In this document: positions 52,535-60,436 of the stretch, in pieces | Numbering within the stretch: the stretch's first letter is position 1 | Layout: the number at the start of each line of letters is the position of its first letter | NCBI RefSeq assembly: GCF_023716465.1 | Contig: NZ_CP092415.1 | Coordinates: forward strand, 709,001 to 773,000 | DNA from: Flagellimonas marinaquae | GTDB lineage: Bacteria > Bacteroidota > Bacteroidia > Flavobacteriales > Flavobacteriaceae | Length of the DNA stretch: 64,000 nucleotides | Reading direction: 5' to 3' | Position numbers and translations under genes: made by a program | Notes under the pieces: model-generated | Databases searched by the model: none | What the model was told of the DNA's origin: nothing | What the model saw: the letters and a program-made list of their open reading frames with translations, nothing else

Positions 52535-53374
52535 ATGAAAAAAGCACTTAACAAAATAATTCCATTGGTCTATGGGCAGTACTACAATGCCTATACATGG
52601 ATAGCTCCGAAAAAAGCGGCCCAAAGTGCCTTTCATACGTTCAGCACAGTAAGAAAGGGAAGGGTTAAACCGGAACAGGCCGATTTTTTGAACGGCGCCA
52701 AGTTTACTATTGAAAAAGTTGTGGGACATCAAATACAGACCTACCATTGGCCCGGAAACAAAGAAACCGTTTTGCTGGTACATGGATGGGAGAGCAACAC
52801 CTATAGATGGCGCAACCTTATTAAGAAACTACGGGAAGCCGGTTTTAATATCATTGCTTTTGATGCTCCTTCGCATGGGTACTCCTCCGGGAAACATCTA
52901 TACGTACCACTATATGAAGAAGTGGTAAACTACATGGTGCTAAAACACGACCCTAAGCACCTTATCGGCCACTCCATGGGCGGGATGACCATTGTTTACA
53001 ACCAATATAAAAATCCCAAAGATTCCGTTGAAAAGATAATCACGATTGGAGCCCCTTCCCATATCCAGGATTTTATCGACCATTTTCAAGATTTGTTAAA
53101 ATTGAACAATAGGGTAATGAAGAATCTGGACAATTATATCGAAAATCGTTTTGGGTTTAAAATCGACCAATTTTCTACAGCGGAATTTGCCCAGTCCATC
53201 AGTAAAAAAGGTTTGCTTTTTCATGATAAACTAGACAAGATAGCACCCTACAATGCATCGGTATCGGTAAGTGAAAAATGGAAAAACAGCAAATTGATAA
53301 GTACAGAAGGGCTTGGCCATTCGATGCACCAAGACAATATAAACGACCAGATCATTTCATTTTTGGAGGGTTAA
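52535..53374 (+). CDS. Alpha/beta hydrolase
   Basis: 279 residues with the hydrolase fold: VLLVHGWESNTYRWRNLIKK (oxyanion region), FNIIAFDAPSHGYS and the nucleophile elbow LIGHSMGGMTIV. The closing His is in STEGLGHSMHQD and the acid Asp probably in DKIAPYNAS. No signal peptide. Likely a cytoplasmic esterase or lipase of unknown substrate. It follows the DUF853 ATPase and lipoprotein genes closely. Confidence 0.88.
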   Translation: MKKALNKIIPLVYGQYYNAYTWIAPKKAAQSAFHTFSTVRKGRVKPEQADFLNGAKFTIEKVVGHQIQTYHWPGNKETVLLVHGWESNTYRWRNLIKKLREAGFNIIAFDAPSHGYSSGKHLYVPLYEEVVNYMVLKHDPKHLIGHSMGGMTIVYNQYKNPKDSVEKIITIGAPSHIQDFIDHFQDLLKLNNRVMKNLDNYIENRFGFKIDQFSTAEFAQSISKKGLLFHDKLDKIAPYNASVSVSEKWKNSKLISTEGLGHSMHQDNINDQIISFLEG

Positions 53375-53409
53375 AAAAGTTGTTCTATTTTTCATAAAAA
53401 ATAGAGACC

Positions 53410-53832
53410 ATGCAAAGCATATCACCTTTTCACGTTGCCGTACCCGTTCATAATTTGGAAGAATGCCGCACTTTTTACCGGGATGTTCTTGGTTGCGAAG
53501 AGGGTCGAAGTGCCGAACATTGGGTAGATTTCAACTTTTTTGGTCACCAATTTGTAATTCATTACAAGCCTAAATCGGACGAAAAGACCCACACCAACCC
53601 AGTAGATGGGAAAAATGTTCCTGTACCCCACTACGGTGTTGTATTGCCCTGGGATACCTTTGAGACATTTTCCAAAGGTTTGATCAAAAAAGGAATCGAA
53701 TTTGTAATAGAGCCCTACATTAGATTTAAGGGTGAGCCCGGGGAACAGGCCACCATGTTCTTTTTAGATCCTGCCGGTAATGCCCTTGAATTTAAAGCCT
53801 TTAAGGATATGGGACAATTGTTTGCAAAATAA
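53410..53832 (+). CDS. VOC (glyoxalase/dioxygenase-fold) family protein
   Basis: 140 residues. Vicinal-oxygen-chelate pattern: [20 protein letters not shown] at the start (metal His4-6 region), [23 protein letters not shown] and [20 protein letters not shown] (metal Glu). Probably a small metalloenzyme; substrate not predictable. It ends 1 bp from the convergent DUF2306-type gene. Confidence 0.88.
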   Translation: MQSISPFHVAVPVHNLEECRTFYRDVLGCEEGRSAEHWVDFNFFGHQFVIHYKPKSDEKTHTNPVDGKNVPVPHYGVVLPWDTFETFSKGLIKKGIEFVIEPYIRFKGEPGEQATMFFLDPAGNALEFKAFKDMGQLFAK

Positions 53833-53833
53833 G

Positions 53834-54460
53834 CTATACCAGGTTCAACCCTTTTTTGCGAACCCACAAATGAGCAAAGATCATATTGGGCACCCAGCAC
53901 AACCAAGCCACTATTTTGTAGGCCAATACAAATTCTCCAAAAATCAAGGTCAGGATAGGCAACCAAATCCGTAGAGTGACCGCAGCAAAACATGCCGCGT
54001 AGCTGTAAATCATCAATCCTTGGTGTAGCGATAGATCTTTGTTTTTAACTGCAATATAGGCCCTTATGGTCGTAAACAACCAAATAACGCCCAAACAAAT
54101 AAACCCTATTGAAGAAACTATACCTCCTGTTGCAAAAAAACCAAGATAAACACCACATAGACCGCTTGCCACTGCCGAGACTACATAAACCTTACCTACA
54201 TTGCGATGTACCAGCAATCGTTTGGTCCTTATTTTTTTTACAAATTGCAACCAACCGATCATCAAAGCCAAACCTCCAAAACTGATATGTCCATAAAAGG
54301 CGAAATTCCATAAAGTACTGGACAGCAACTCATCCGATTTGTTCATTAAGATACCAAACTCCTCCGTTGCAAATAGGTAAATTAATGGGTATAGACCAAT
54401 ACCAATGGCCAATAAAACGAAGACCACCCATGCCGCTTTATTCCGTACCGATTGAGCCAT
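53834..54460 (-). CDS. DUF2306-type multi-pass membrane protein
   Basis: 208 residues with about six hydrophobic helices (AAWVVFVLLAIGIGLYPLIY, ISFGGLALMIGWLQF, VYVVSAVASGLCGVYLGFFA, SIGFICLGVIWLF, and two at the C-terminal end). The His-containing RLLVHRNVGKVYV and LSLHQGLMIYSYA between helices resemble DUF2306, a family related to cytochrome-b561-like membrane proteins. Function unknown. It is single on the minus strand. Confidence 0.75.
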   Translation of the reverse strand: MAQSVRNKAAWVVFVLLAIGIGLYPLIYLFATEEFGILMNKSDELLSSTLWNFAFYGHISFGGLALMIGWLQFVKKIRTKRLLVHRNVGKVYVVSAVASGLCGVYLGFFATGGIVSSIGFICLGVIWLFTTIRAYIAVKNKDLSLHQGLMIYSYAACFAAVTLRIWLPILTLIFGEFVLAYKIVAWLCWVPNMIFAHLWVRKKGLNLV

Positions 54461-54579
54461 ATTATTGGTTTTGCAAGAAGTAAGTTATCGATTATTTGGG
54501 GATAAAAACAAGAATTTACAAGGTAATTCGTTATAAATGCAATGATTAGGCCCTTATGCCTTGCCCAAATCCTACAATT

Positions 54580-54732
54580 ATGAAGACTATTCTACTTTTG
54601 ATCACCTTGGTCTTTTCCGGTATGGCCGTGTCCAGTTGCACCAATGATGAAGACGATACGGATTTTCAGATCATAAACCCCGAGGAAGAGCAACAAACTG
54701 CTTTACAATTAGAACAGGAAAACGCAGACTGA
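54580..54732 (+). CDS. Tiny lipoprotein of 50 residues
   Basis: ATG at 54580, stop at 54730-54732. The product MKTILLLITLVFSGMAVSSC.. has a clear signal peptide and lipobox (Cys20), then an acidic tail (TNDEDDTDFQIINPEEE). It lies alone on the plus strand between two minus-strand genes and its stop touches the folD stop region. It is too short for many gene finders. No function can be given. Confidence 0.6.
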   Translation: MKTILLLITLVFSGMAVSSCTNDEDDTDFQIINPEEEQQTALQLEQENAD

Positions 54733-54733
54733 C

Positions 54734-55615
54734 CTATTTGGTGTTGTGGCGCTCTCTTGCCAACAATGTGTTTTTCAATAACATTGCAATGGTCATAGGA
54801 CCTACGCCACCGGGTACCGGGGTAATGTAGGATGCTTTTTTACTGACATTTTCAAAATCTACATCTCCCGTAATGTAGTACCCTTTTTCGTATGTATTAT
54901 CTGGAACACGGGTAATCCCTACGTCGATAATGGTAACCCCCTCTTTTACCATATCGGCCTTGAGAAACTTTGGAACGCCCAAGGCAGAAATTACAATATC
55001 GGCCTGTAGAGTGAGCTCTTTTAGGTTTTTGGTCCTGCTGTGGGCCAAGGTTACGGTGGAATTTCCGGGACTTCCTTTTTGGCTCATCAAAATACTGATC
55101 GGCCTACCTACAATGTGGCTTCTACCGATTACAACGGTATGTTTGCCTTCGGTTTCTACCTGATAACGTTTCAACAACTCCATAATTCCGAATGGGGTAG
55201 CCGAAACAAAAGTTTCCATGTCCAAGGCCATTTTCCCAAAATTGGTGGGATGAAAACCATCCACATCTTTATCCGGATCTACGGCCATAAGAACTTTTTC
55301 CTCATCAATATGTTCGGGCAGTGGTAGTTGCACAATGTAACCGTCGATATTTGGATCATTGTTCAATTGATCTACTTGCTTTAGCAATTCTTCTTCGGTG
55401 GTTTCTTCTGGCAAATGTATCAATGTGGATTCGAAACCTATTTTTTTGCAGGATCTTACCTTGCTCCCAACATAGGTTAGGCTAGCACCATCGTTACCCA
55501 CCAAAACGGCTGCCAAATGAGGGACTTTTTCCCCTTGCTGTTTCATTTTGGCCACCTCAACGGTGATTTCTTCTTTTATCTGGTTGGATACTTTTTTTCC
55601 GTCAAGGATTTTCAT
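54734..55615 (-). CDS. folD: Bifunctional methylenetetrahydrofolate dehydrogenase/cyclohydrolase
   Basis: 293 residues of normal FolD length. Landmarks are [20 protein letters not shown] (with the catalytic Lys), [49 protein letters not shown] and [20 protein letters not shown]. It interconverts methylene-, methenyl- and formyl-tetrahydrofolate in the cytoplasm. It lies 31 bp downstream of ffh on the same strand and may be co-transcribed with it. Confidence 0.96.
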   Translation of the reverse strand: MKILDGKKVSNQIKEEITVEVAKMKQQGEKVPHLAAVLVGNDGASLTYVGSKVRSCKKIGFESTLIHLPEETTEEELLKQVDQLNNDPNIDGYIVQLPLPEHIDEEKVLMAVDPDKDVDGFHPTNFGKMALDMETFVSATPFGIMELLKRYQVETEGKHTVVIGRSHIVGRPISILMSQKGSPGNSTVTLAHSRTKNLKELTLQADIVISALGVPKFLKADMVKEGVTIIDVGITRVPDNTYEKGYYITGDVDFENVSKKASYITPVPGGVGPMTIAMLLKNTLLARERHNTK

Positions 55616-55646
55616 GGATTGTGTTGGTTTTATCTTTTGATTGGGG

Positions 55647-56975
55647 TTAGCGCATGTTCTGCATCATCTGCATCATTTTTTTGCCTCCACCGCCTTGCAT
55701 CATCTTCATCATTTTGCTCATTTGATCGAACTGTTTTAGCAATTGGTTTACTTCTTGAATTGAAGTACCACTACCTGCCGCTATACGTTTTTTTCTACTG
55801 GCGTTCAGTTTGGAAGGTGTGGATCGCTCATCGGGGGTCATGGAATGAATGATGGCTTCGATATGTTTAAAGGCATCGTCGTCAATGTCAAGACCTTTTA
55901 ATGCTTTGCCGGCACCTGGGATCATTCCCATAAGGTCTTTCATGTTCCCCATTTTCTTGATTTGTTGGATCTGACTCAAGAAATCGTCGAACCCAAACTT
56001 ATTTTTGGCAATTTTCTTTTGGATCTTGCGTGCTTGTTCTTCATCGAACTGCTCTTGGGCACGTTCCACCAAGGACACCACATCTCCCATACCGAGGATA
56101 CGATCGGCCATACGTGATGGGTGGAACACATCGATAGCTTCCATTTTTTCCCCGGTACCGATGAACTTGATGGGTTTGTCCACCACGGATTTAATGGATA
56201 TGGCGGCACCACCTCTGGTATCACCATCGAGCTTGGTTAGGATAACTCCATCAAAATTCAACACATCGTTGAACGCTTTTGCAGTATTTACGGCATCCTG
56301 ACCCGTCATGGAATCCACTACGAACAATGTTTCTTGGGGTTGAATGGCTTTATGGATGTTGGATATCTCCGTCATCATCTGCTCGTCCACGGCCAATCGA
56401 CCTGCGGTATCTATGATCACCACATTGCACCCGACGCTCTTGGCGTGTGCAATACCTGCCTTGGCAATGGCCACAGGGTCATTGTTATCGCGATCGGAAT
56501 ATACCTCCACGCCAATTTGATCGCCCACTACGTGCAACTGATCTATCGCCGCCGGACGATATACATCACAAGCTACCAAAAGGGGCTTCTTGGTTTTCTT
56601 GTTTTTAAGATAATTGGCAAGTTTTCCAGAAAAAGTGGTTTTACCGGAACCTTGCAGACCGGACATTAAAATTACGGATGGGATTCCGGAAAGGTCTATT
56701 TCCTCTGCATCTCCGCCCATTAGCTCGGTGAGCTCGTCCTTTACCAACTTTACCATAAGTTGCCCTGGCTGAAGCGTGGTCAATACATTTTGACCCATTG
56801 CTTTTTCCTTGACGGTATTGGTAAATTCTTTGGCTATCTTAAAGTTGACATCGGCGTCCAACAAAGCCCTGCGGACTTCTTTGAGGGTCTCCGCAACATT
56901 GATTTCCGTTATCTGACCATGTCCTTTTAGGACGTGTAATGCCTTATCTAATTTTTCACTTAAATTATCGAACAT
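55647..56975 (-). CDS. ffh: Signal recognition particle protein Ffh (SRP54)
   Basis: 442 residues. The N-terminal helical bundle ([18 protein letters not shown]) is followed by the G domain with [49 protein letters not shown] and GTGEKM, then the methionine-rich M domain ([33 protein letters not shown]). It binds 4.5S RNA and signal sequences for co-translational export. A TAAATTTG motif at 57007-57000 (minus strand) may be its -7 element, 25 bp before the ATG. Confidence 0.97.
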   Translation of the reverse strand: MFDNLSEKLDKALHVLKGHGQITEINVAETLKEVRRALLDADVNFKIAKEFTNTVKEKAMGQNVLTTLQPGQLMVKLVKDELTELMGGDAEEIDLSGIPSVILMSGLQGSGKTTFSGKLANYLKNKKTKKPLLVACDVYRPAAIDQLHVVGDQIGVEVYSDRDNNDPVAIAKAGIAHAKSVGCNVVIIDTAGRLAVDEQMMTEISNIHKAIQPQETLFVVDSMTGQDAVNTAKAFNDVLNFDGVILTKLDGDTRGGAAISIKSVVDKPIKFIGTGEKMEAIDVFHPSRMADRILGMGDVVSLVERAQEQFDEEQARKIQKKIAKNKFGFDDFLSQIQQIKKMGNMKDLMGMIPGAGKALKGLDIDDDAFKHIEAIIHSMTPDERSTPSKLNASRKKRIAAGSGTSIQEVNQLLKQFDQMSKMMKMMQGGGGKKMMQMMQNMR

Positions 56976-57025
56976 GTGTTCTTTGTTTTAAAGGAGGCAC
57001 AAATTTAATAATAATATAAAAGAAA

Positions 57026-57053
57026 AAGGACGGCTTTGGGGTGAGCCGTCCTT
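57026..57053 (-). terminator. Terminator of the acidic lipoprotein gene
   Basis: AAGGACGGCT and AGCCGTCCTT form a perfect 10-bp stem with an 8-nt loop, followed on the minus strand by a U-rich run. It separates the lipoprotein gene from ffh. Confidence 0.87.
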
Positions 57054-57080
57054 CTTTTGGAAAAAAGATTGGGGATAATC

Positions 57081-58841
57081 TTATGGTTTTTCAAAAACCA
57101 GGGTTTCTACTGTACCATCGTCGCTCTCATCTTTTAGTTCTATTCTGGTTGAAGTAATGGAAATAACTTTCCAATCTTCGGTCAATTCTCCCAAATCGTA
57201 CTCGAAATCAAAGTTGAGGTAAAATTTTAAGCCTTCTTCGGAATCCCTAACTATTCTCCATAGTCCTTCGGCTATAGGATCGGCATTTATGGACACTTCT
57301 ACTTGGTGATCGGCGGAAAAGTTAAAATCCATTTCGGCATAAGTAACGGTCAGATCCGTTTCCCCTTCTTGATACAAAGCTACATTCCAGGTTCCGCCCA
57401 TGGCTATGTTTCTAATTTCGGCCACATCTCCATCATTGGCACTATCGTCACATACCCGTAGTAGTACCATTTCGTGGTCAGTCTCTTCAATTTCGAACTC
57501 CAAGCGGGTTTCCAGCATTTCCCTGATTGGCCACTCAAAACTTACTCCTGGCTCGTCCCCGATCGAAATCATCAAGGATAGTTTGTATTCGCTATTAAAT
57601 CCAACTTGCCAAGTTCCCTGCATGGTTGTAACGCCATTGCCCAGAGATACGCTTCCATCGGCCGTAAACTGGAACTCGTACCCTAGCAACCTCTCTACAT
57701 CCTCTCCTTGGTTCTCCACCTCTTTTATGATCCACTCACATTCCAAAAGTAAATTTAGAAATGCTTCCCTATTTATGTTGCCATCGTCTTCACAAAACCT
57801 TTTGAGCACGATTTTGTTACCGCCATCTTTATATAGTTTGATGACTCCTTCTTCCATTTCGTAAAAGTACCATTCGGAAGTAAAATCCGGGAAGTCTTGA
57901 AAATTTAAATCAAGCTGTACGCCTTGATCTGTATTGCTCGTACTCCATGTACCCACAACCTGATCTGTTGTGGAAGTTGAGAAATACACAGTGCCATCCG
58001 CATTAAATGTCAACAACCGCTCAATATACTGGCCTGTATTATCCACTTCGTTACGGATCACTTGCCTTACCTGTAATGGACACTCCACCAATAGCTCGTC
58101 CAATTCTTCTACTGTAAAATCATCATCGTTATAATCATCGTCGTCATCTTCATCGCACTCGTTTTTGGCCATTTCCAGAGCGGCCGCCAATTCGCTGTTG
58201 CCATTGATCACAACTTCTGTTCCATCATATTTTTTAAGGGTAATCGGAAACTCGATACTAATGAGTTCATTGTCCTCCAGATCAGCAAAAAACCTTCTCA
58301 TTTCTTTGTCGTTCTCCACTTGAAATTCTCCGGTGACCTGGTTTTGCAAATCAAACTTGAACATTGTGATTGGGTAGACGAAATCGATACATTCGATATC
58401 GTCGTCGTCACCACCTTCCAGACATTCCCTGGCCAACGCTTCCAACTGATCTTGGCTTTCGATATTGATTTCACTAAAATCCGACAGGGTAATCACAATG
58501 GGAAAAATAATATCAAGAATGTCCTGATCGCTATCAAGCTCATCAAAAATTTCTTCGACAACCTCAAGGTCTTCCTTGGAATCTATGGTGACCTCTACAC
58601 CATTTACATTTACGGTATACGGAAATTGAACGGCAAAACAGCTTGCACCGTCCACGATATTGTCGTAGGAGCCATCATTGGAAGATGTGTTTTGGATCAA
58701 GATAGCCGTTGAGGAGTTAGCAGCTATAGTTTGTTCTTCGTTGCCGCCGCCAACTTCTTCATATTCTTCTTGGCATGCCGACATACTGAAAACAAGTACA
58801 ACCAATGCTGCGCGCAATATATTGCTAATCAACTTTTTCAT
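57081..58841 (-). CDS. Acidic repeat lipoprotein next to an ECF-sigma/FecR/TonB-receptor cluster
   Basis: 586 residues from ATG at 58841 (a TTG ten codons earlier is rejected). Signal peptide with lipobox MSAC (Cys23). The N-terminal half has four repeats of about 40 residues (about 69-235), each with a [F/I]xFPITL-like strand, a short loop and a D/E-rich helix (QFPYTVNVNGVEVTID, IFPIVITLSDFSEINI, VYPITMFKFDLQNQVT, EFPITLKKYDGTEVVI). An Asp run (DDDDDYNDDDF) follows. The C-terminal half holds three lipocalin-like repeats of about 105 residues, each with a GTW or GLW strand (GTWSTSN, GTWQVGF, GTWNVAL..GLWRIV). Strongly acidic, so calcium or another cation may be bound. It is divergent from the sigma factor gene and may be a surface ligand-binding partner of the receptor; this is inference. 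Confidence 0.78.
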   Translation of the reverse strand: MKKLISNILRAALVVLVFSMSACQEEYEEVGGGNEEQTIAANSSTAILIQNTSSNDGSYDNIVDGASCFAVQFPYTVNVNGVEVTIDSKEDLEVVEEIFDELDSDQDILDIIFPIVITLSDFSEINIESQDQLEALARECLEGGDDDDIECIDFVYPITMFKFDLQNQVTGEFQVENDKEMRRFFADLEDNELISIEFPITLKKYDGTEVVINGNSELAAALEMAKNECDEDDDDDYNDDDFTVEELDELLVECPLQVRQVIRNEVDNTGQYIERLLTFNADGTVYFSTSTTDQVVGTWSTSNTDQGVQLDLNFQDFPDFTSEWYFYEMEEGVIKLYKDGGNKIVLKRFCEDDGNINREAFLNLLLECEWIIKEVENQGEDVERLLGYEFQFTADGSVSLGNGVTTMQGTWQVGFNSEYKLSLMISIGDEPGVSFEWPIREMLETRLEFEIEETDHEMVLLRVCDDSANDGDVAEIRNIAMGGTWNVALYQEGETDLTVTYAEMDFNFSADHQVEVSINADPIAEGLWRIVRDSEEGLKFYLNFDFEYDLGELTEDWKVISITSTRIELKDESDDGTVETLVFEKP

Positions 58842-58920
58842 AATAACTGAACTTTTGGGGTTATAATTCAATATTGAAACAACACTCTAAAAAAAAACCC
58901 TACTTTTCCTTAAAATTTTT

Positions 58921-58932
58921 CAAATATATTTG
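58921..58932. promoter_or_regulatory. Palindromic double -7 element between lipoprotein and sigma genes
   Basis: CAAATATATTTG is a 12-bp palindrome that reads TATATTTG (TAnnTTTG) in both directions. It lies 23 bp before the sigma factor start and about 80 bp before the lipoprotein start. No convincing -33 TTG is at 17-23 bp on either side. It may be a shared, mutually exclusive promoter or a repressor site. Confidence 0.45.
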
Positions 58933-58955
58933 GAGGGGTAAACAAATTCGGGTTT

Positions 58956-59456
58956 ATGGACAATGTTTGTGAAGACCATATTTTTAGTGAAGTTTTTAAG
59001 ACACACTCCAGGACTGTCTTTAATTTTATTTTCTACAAGTTCGGAAATGAGGAAAAGGCCCACGATGCCGTACAAGAGGCTTTTGTGAAACTTTGGCAGA
59101 ACTGCGCCAAAGTTAGCCCCGACAAGGCTAAATCTTACGTTTACACCGTTGCCAACAATTTGTATTTGAATGTAATAAAAGCAGAAAAGGTAAGGTTAAA
59201 ACATGCCGGCAGCCTGGTTAACGACCGCACCAATGAATCCCCTGAGTTCTTGATGGAAGAAAAAGAATACAAGGAAAAATTGGACAATGCATTGAACGCC
59301 CTTCCGGAAAACCAACGCACTACATTTTTATTGAACCGCGTGGATGGAAAAAAATATGCAGAAATTGCCGAATTGGAAGGTGTGAGCGTAAAAGCAATCG
59401 AAAAACGCATGCATTTGGCCCTTAAAAGTTTGCGCGAACATATCGACGGCATTTAA
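58956..59456 (+). CDS. ECF (extracytoplasmic-function) RNA polymerase sigma factor
   Basis: 166 residues. Region 2 is FKTHSRTVFNFIFYKFGNEE and KAHDAVQEAFVKLWQ; region 4 is LPENQRTTFLLNRVDGKKYA and EIAELEGVSVKAIEKRMHLA. This is a FecI/RpoE-type sigma factor of the Bacteroidota group that is released by a FecR-type anti-sigma. The anti-sigma gene follows after 65 bp and a TonB receptor after that, forming a cell-surface-signalling cluster. Confidence 0.93.
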   Translation: MDNVCEDHIFSEVFKTHSRTVFNFIFYKFGNEEKAHDAVQEAFVKLWQNCAKVSPDKAKSYVYTVANNLYLNVIKAEKVRLKHAGSLVNDRTNESPEFLMEEKEYKEKLDNALNALPENQRTTFLLNRVDGKKYAEIAELEGVSVKAIEKRMHLALKSLREHIDGI

Positions 59457-59521
59457 TTTATTAATTAAGAGGTAGGGTATTTTTTATATCAGTTGTTTAA
59501 CTAGAGTAAAGCATAGAAACC

Positions 59522-60436
59522 ATGCAGGAAAATTATTTGGCAAAATGGCTTAGTGGAGAGCTTTCCGGTGAAGAACTCAGGGAATTTGAGAGTTCTCCGG
59601 AGTATGCTTCGTACCAAAAGCTCAAAATCGCTTCCGAGAAGTTAACAGCACCCGAATTTGATGCTGATCTTGCTTTGCAACGCTTAAAAGATGAACAAAT
59701 TTACAATACTCCCAAGGTCATTACCCTTAACCCGTTCAAGAAATTTCTAAGAGTGGCAGCGGTTATCGCTGTTTTGATTGCTGGTTCGTATTTTTATATC
59801 AGCACAATTAACGAAAGCGTAAGAACTGAATTCGCCGAACGCTCCGAAGTTGTTCTGCCCGATAATTCAGAGGTTTTCCTTAACGCAGAATCCAGAATAT
59901 CTTACAGTAAAAAGAATTGGGACAAAAACAGAAATATTGAACTGGAAGGCGAAGCTTTTTTTAAGGTTGCCAAAGGAAAAAAGTTTACTGTTTCCACAAA
60001 ACATGGAGCTGTTGCTGTTTTGGGAACCCAGTTCAATGTGGAAAATAGAGATGGCTTTTTTGAGGTAACCTGTTTCGAAGGGTTGGTCAGCGTAACCCAT
60101 AACGAACAAGTTACCAAGCTACCTGCAGGTAGCGCTTTTATGGTGGTCAACGGTAAAATAGTGAACACGGGCACCCCAGAAGGCACTGTTCCATCTTGGA
60201 TGAACAACGAAAGTAGTTTTGAAAGCATTCCTCTTACCTACGTCTTCGCCGAGCTGGAAAGGCAGTTCAACATTCAAGTTAGCACAAAAGACATCGACAC
60301 AAACCTCTTATTTACAGGGTCTTTTAACAACACAGACCTAAATATGGCGTTAAAAAGTATAAGCACACCCTCCAAAACAAGATTTAAAATAGACGGAGAC
60401 AACGTACTTTTTTATGCTGGGAACAAACTACAATAA
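59522..60436 (+). CDS. FecR-type anti-sigma factor
   Basis: 304 residues. A short cytoplasmic N-terminus (about 1-72), one membrane span (VAAVIAVLIAGSYFYISTI, about 78-96), then the FecR domain (RSEVVLPDNSEVFLNAESRI, EGEAFFKVAKGKKFTVSTKH, VAVLGTQFNVENRDGF) and a C-terminal DUF4974 region (IPLTYVFAELERQFNIQVST). It should hold the sigma factor inactive and respond to the receptor in the outer membrane. Its end overlaps the receptor gene by 23 bp, so the two are translationally linked. Confidence 0.93.
   Translation: MQENYLAKWLSGELSGEELREFESSPEYASYQKLKIASEKLTAPEFDADLALQRLKDEQIYNTPKVITLNPFKKFLRVAAVIAVLIAGSYFYISTINESVRTEFAERSEVVLPDNSEVFLNAESRISYSKKNWDKNRNIELEGEAFFKVAKGKKFTVSTKHGAVAVLGTQFNVENRDGFFEVTCFEGLVSVTHNEQVTKLPAGSAFMVVNGKIVNTGTPEGTVPSWMNNESSFESIPLTYVFAELERQFNIQVSTKDIDTNLLFTGSFNNTDLNMALKSISTPSKTRFKIDGDNVLFYAGNKLQ

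Noticed and set aside
53384..53404. CTATTTTT/AAAAAATAG hairpin before the VOC gene
   Set aside because: AT-only stem in an AT-rich gap; likely chance and not positioned as a terminator with a clear U-run.
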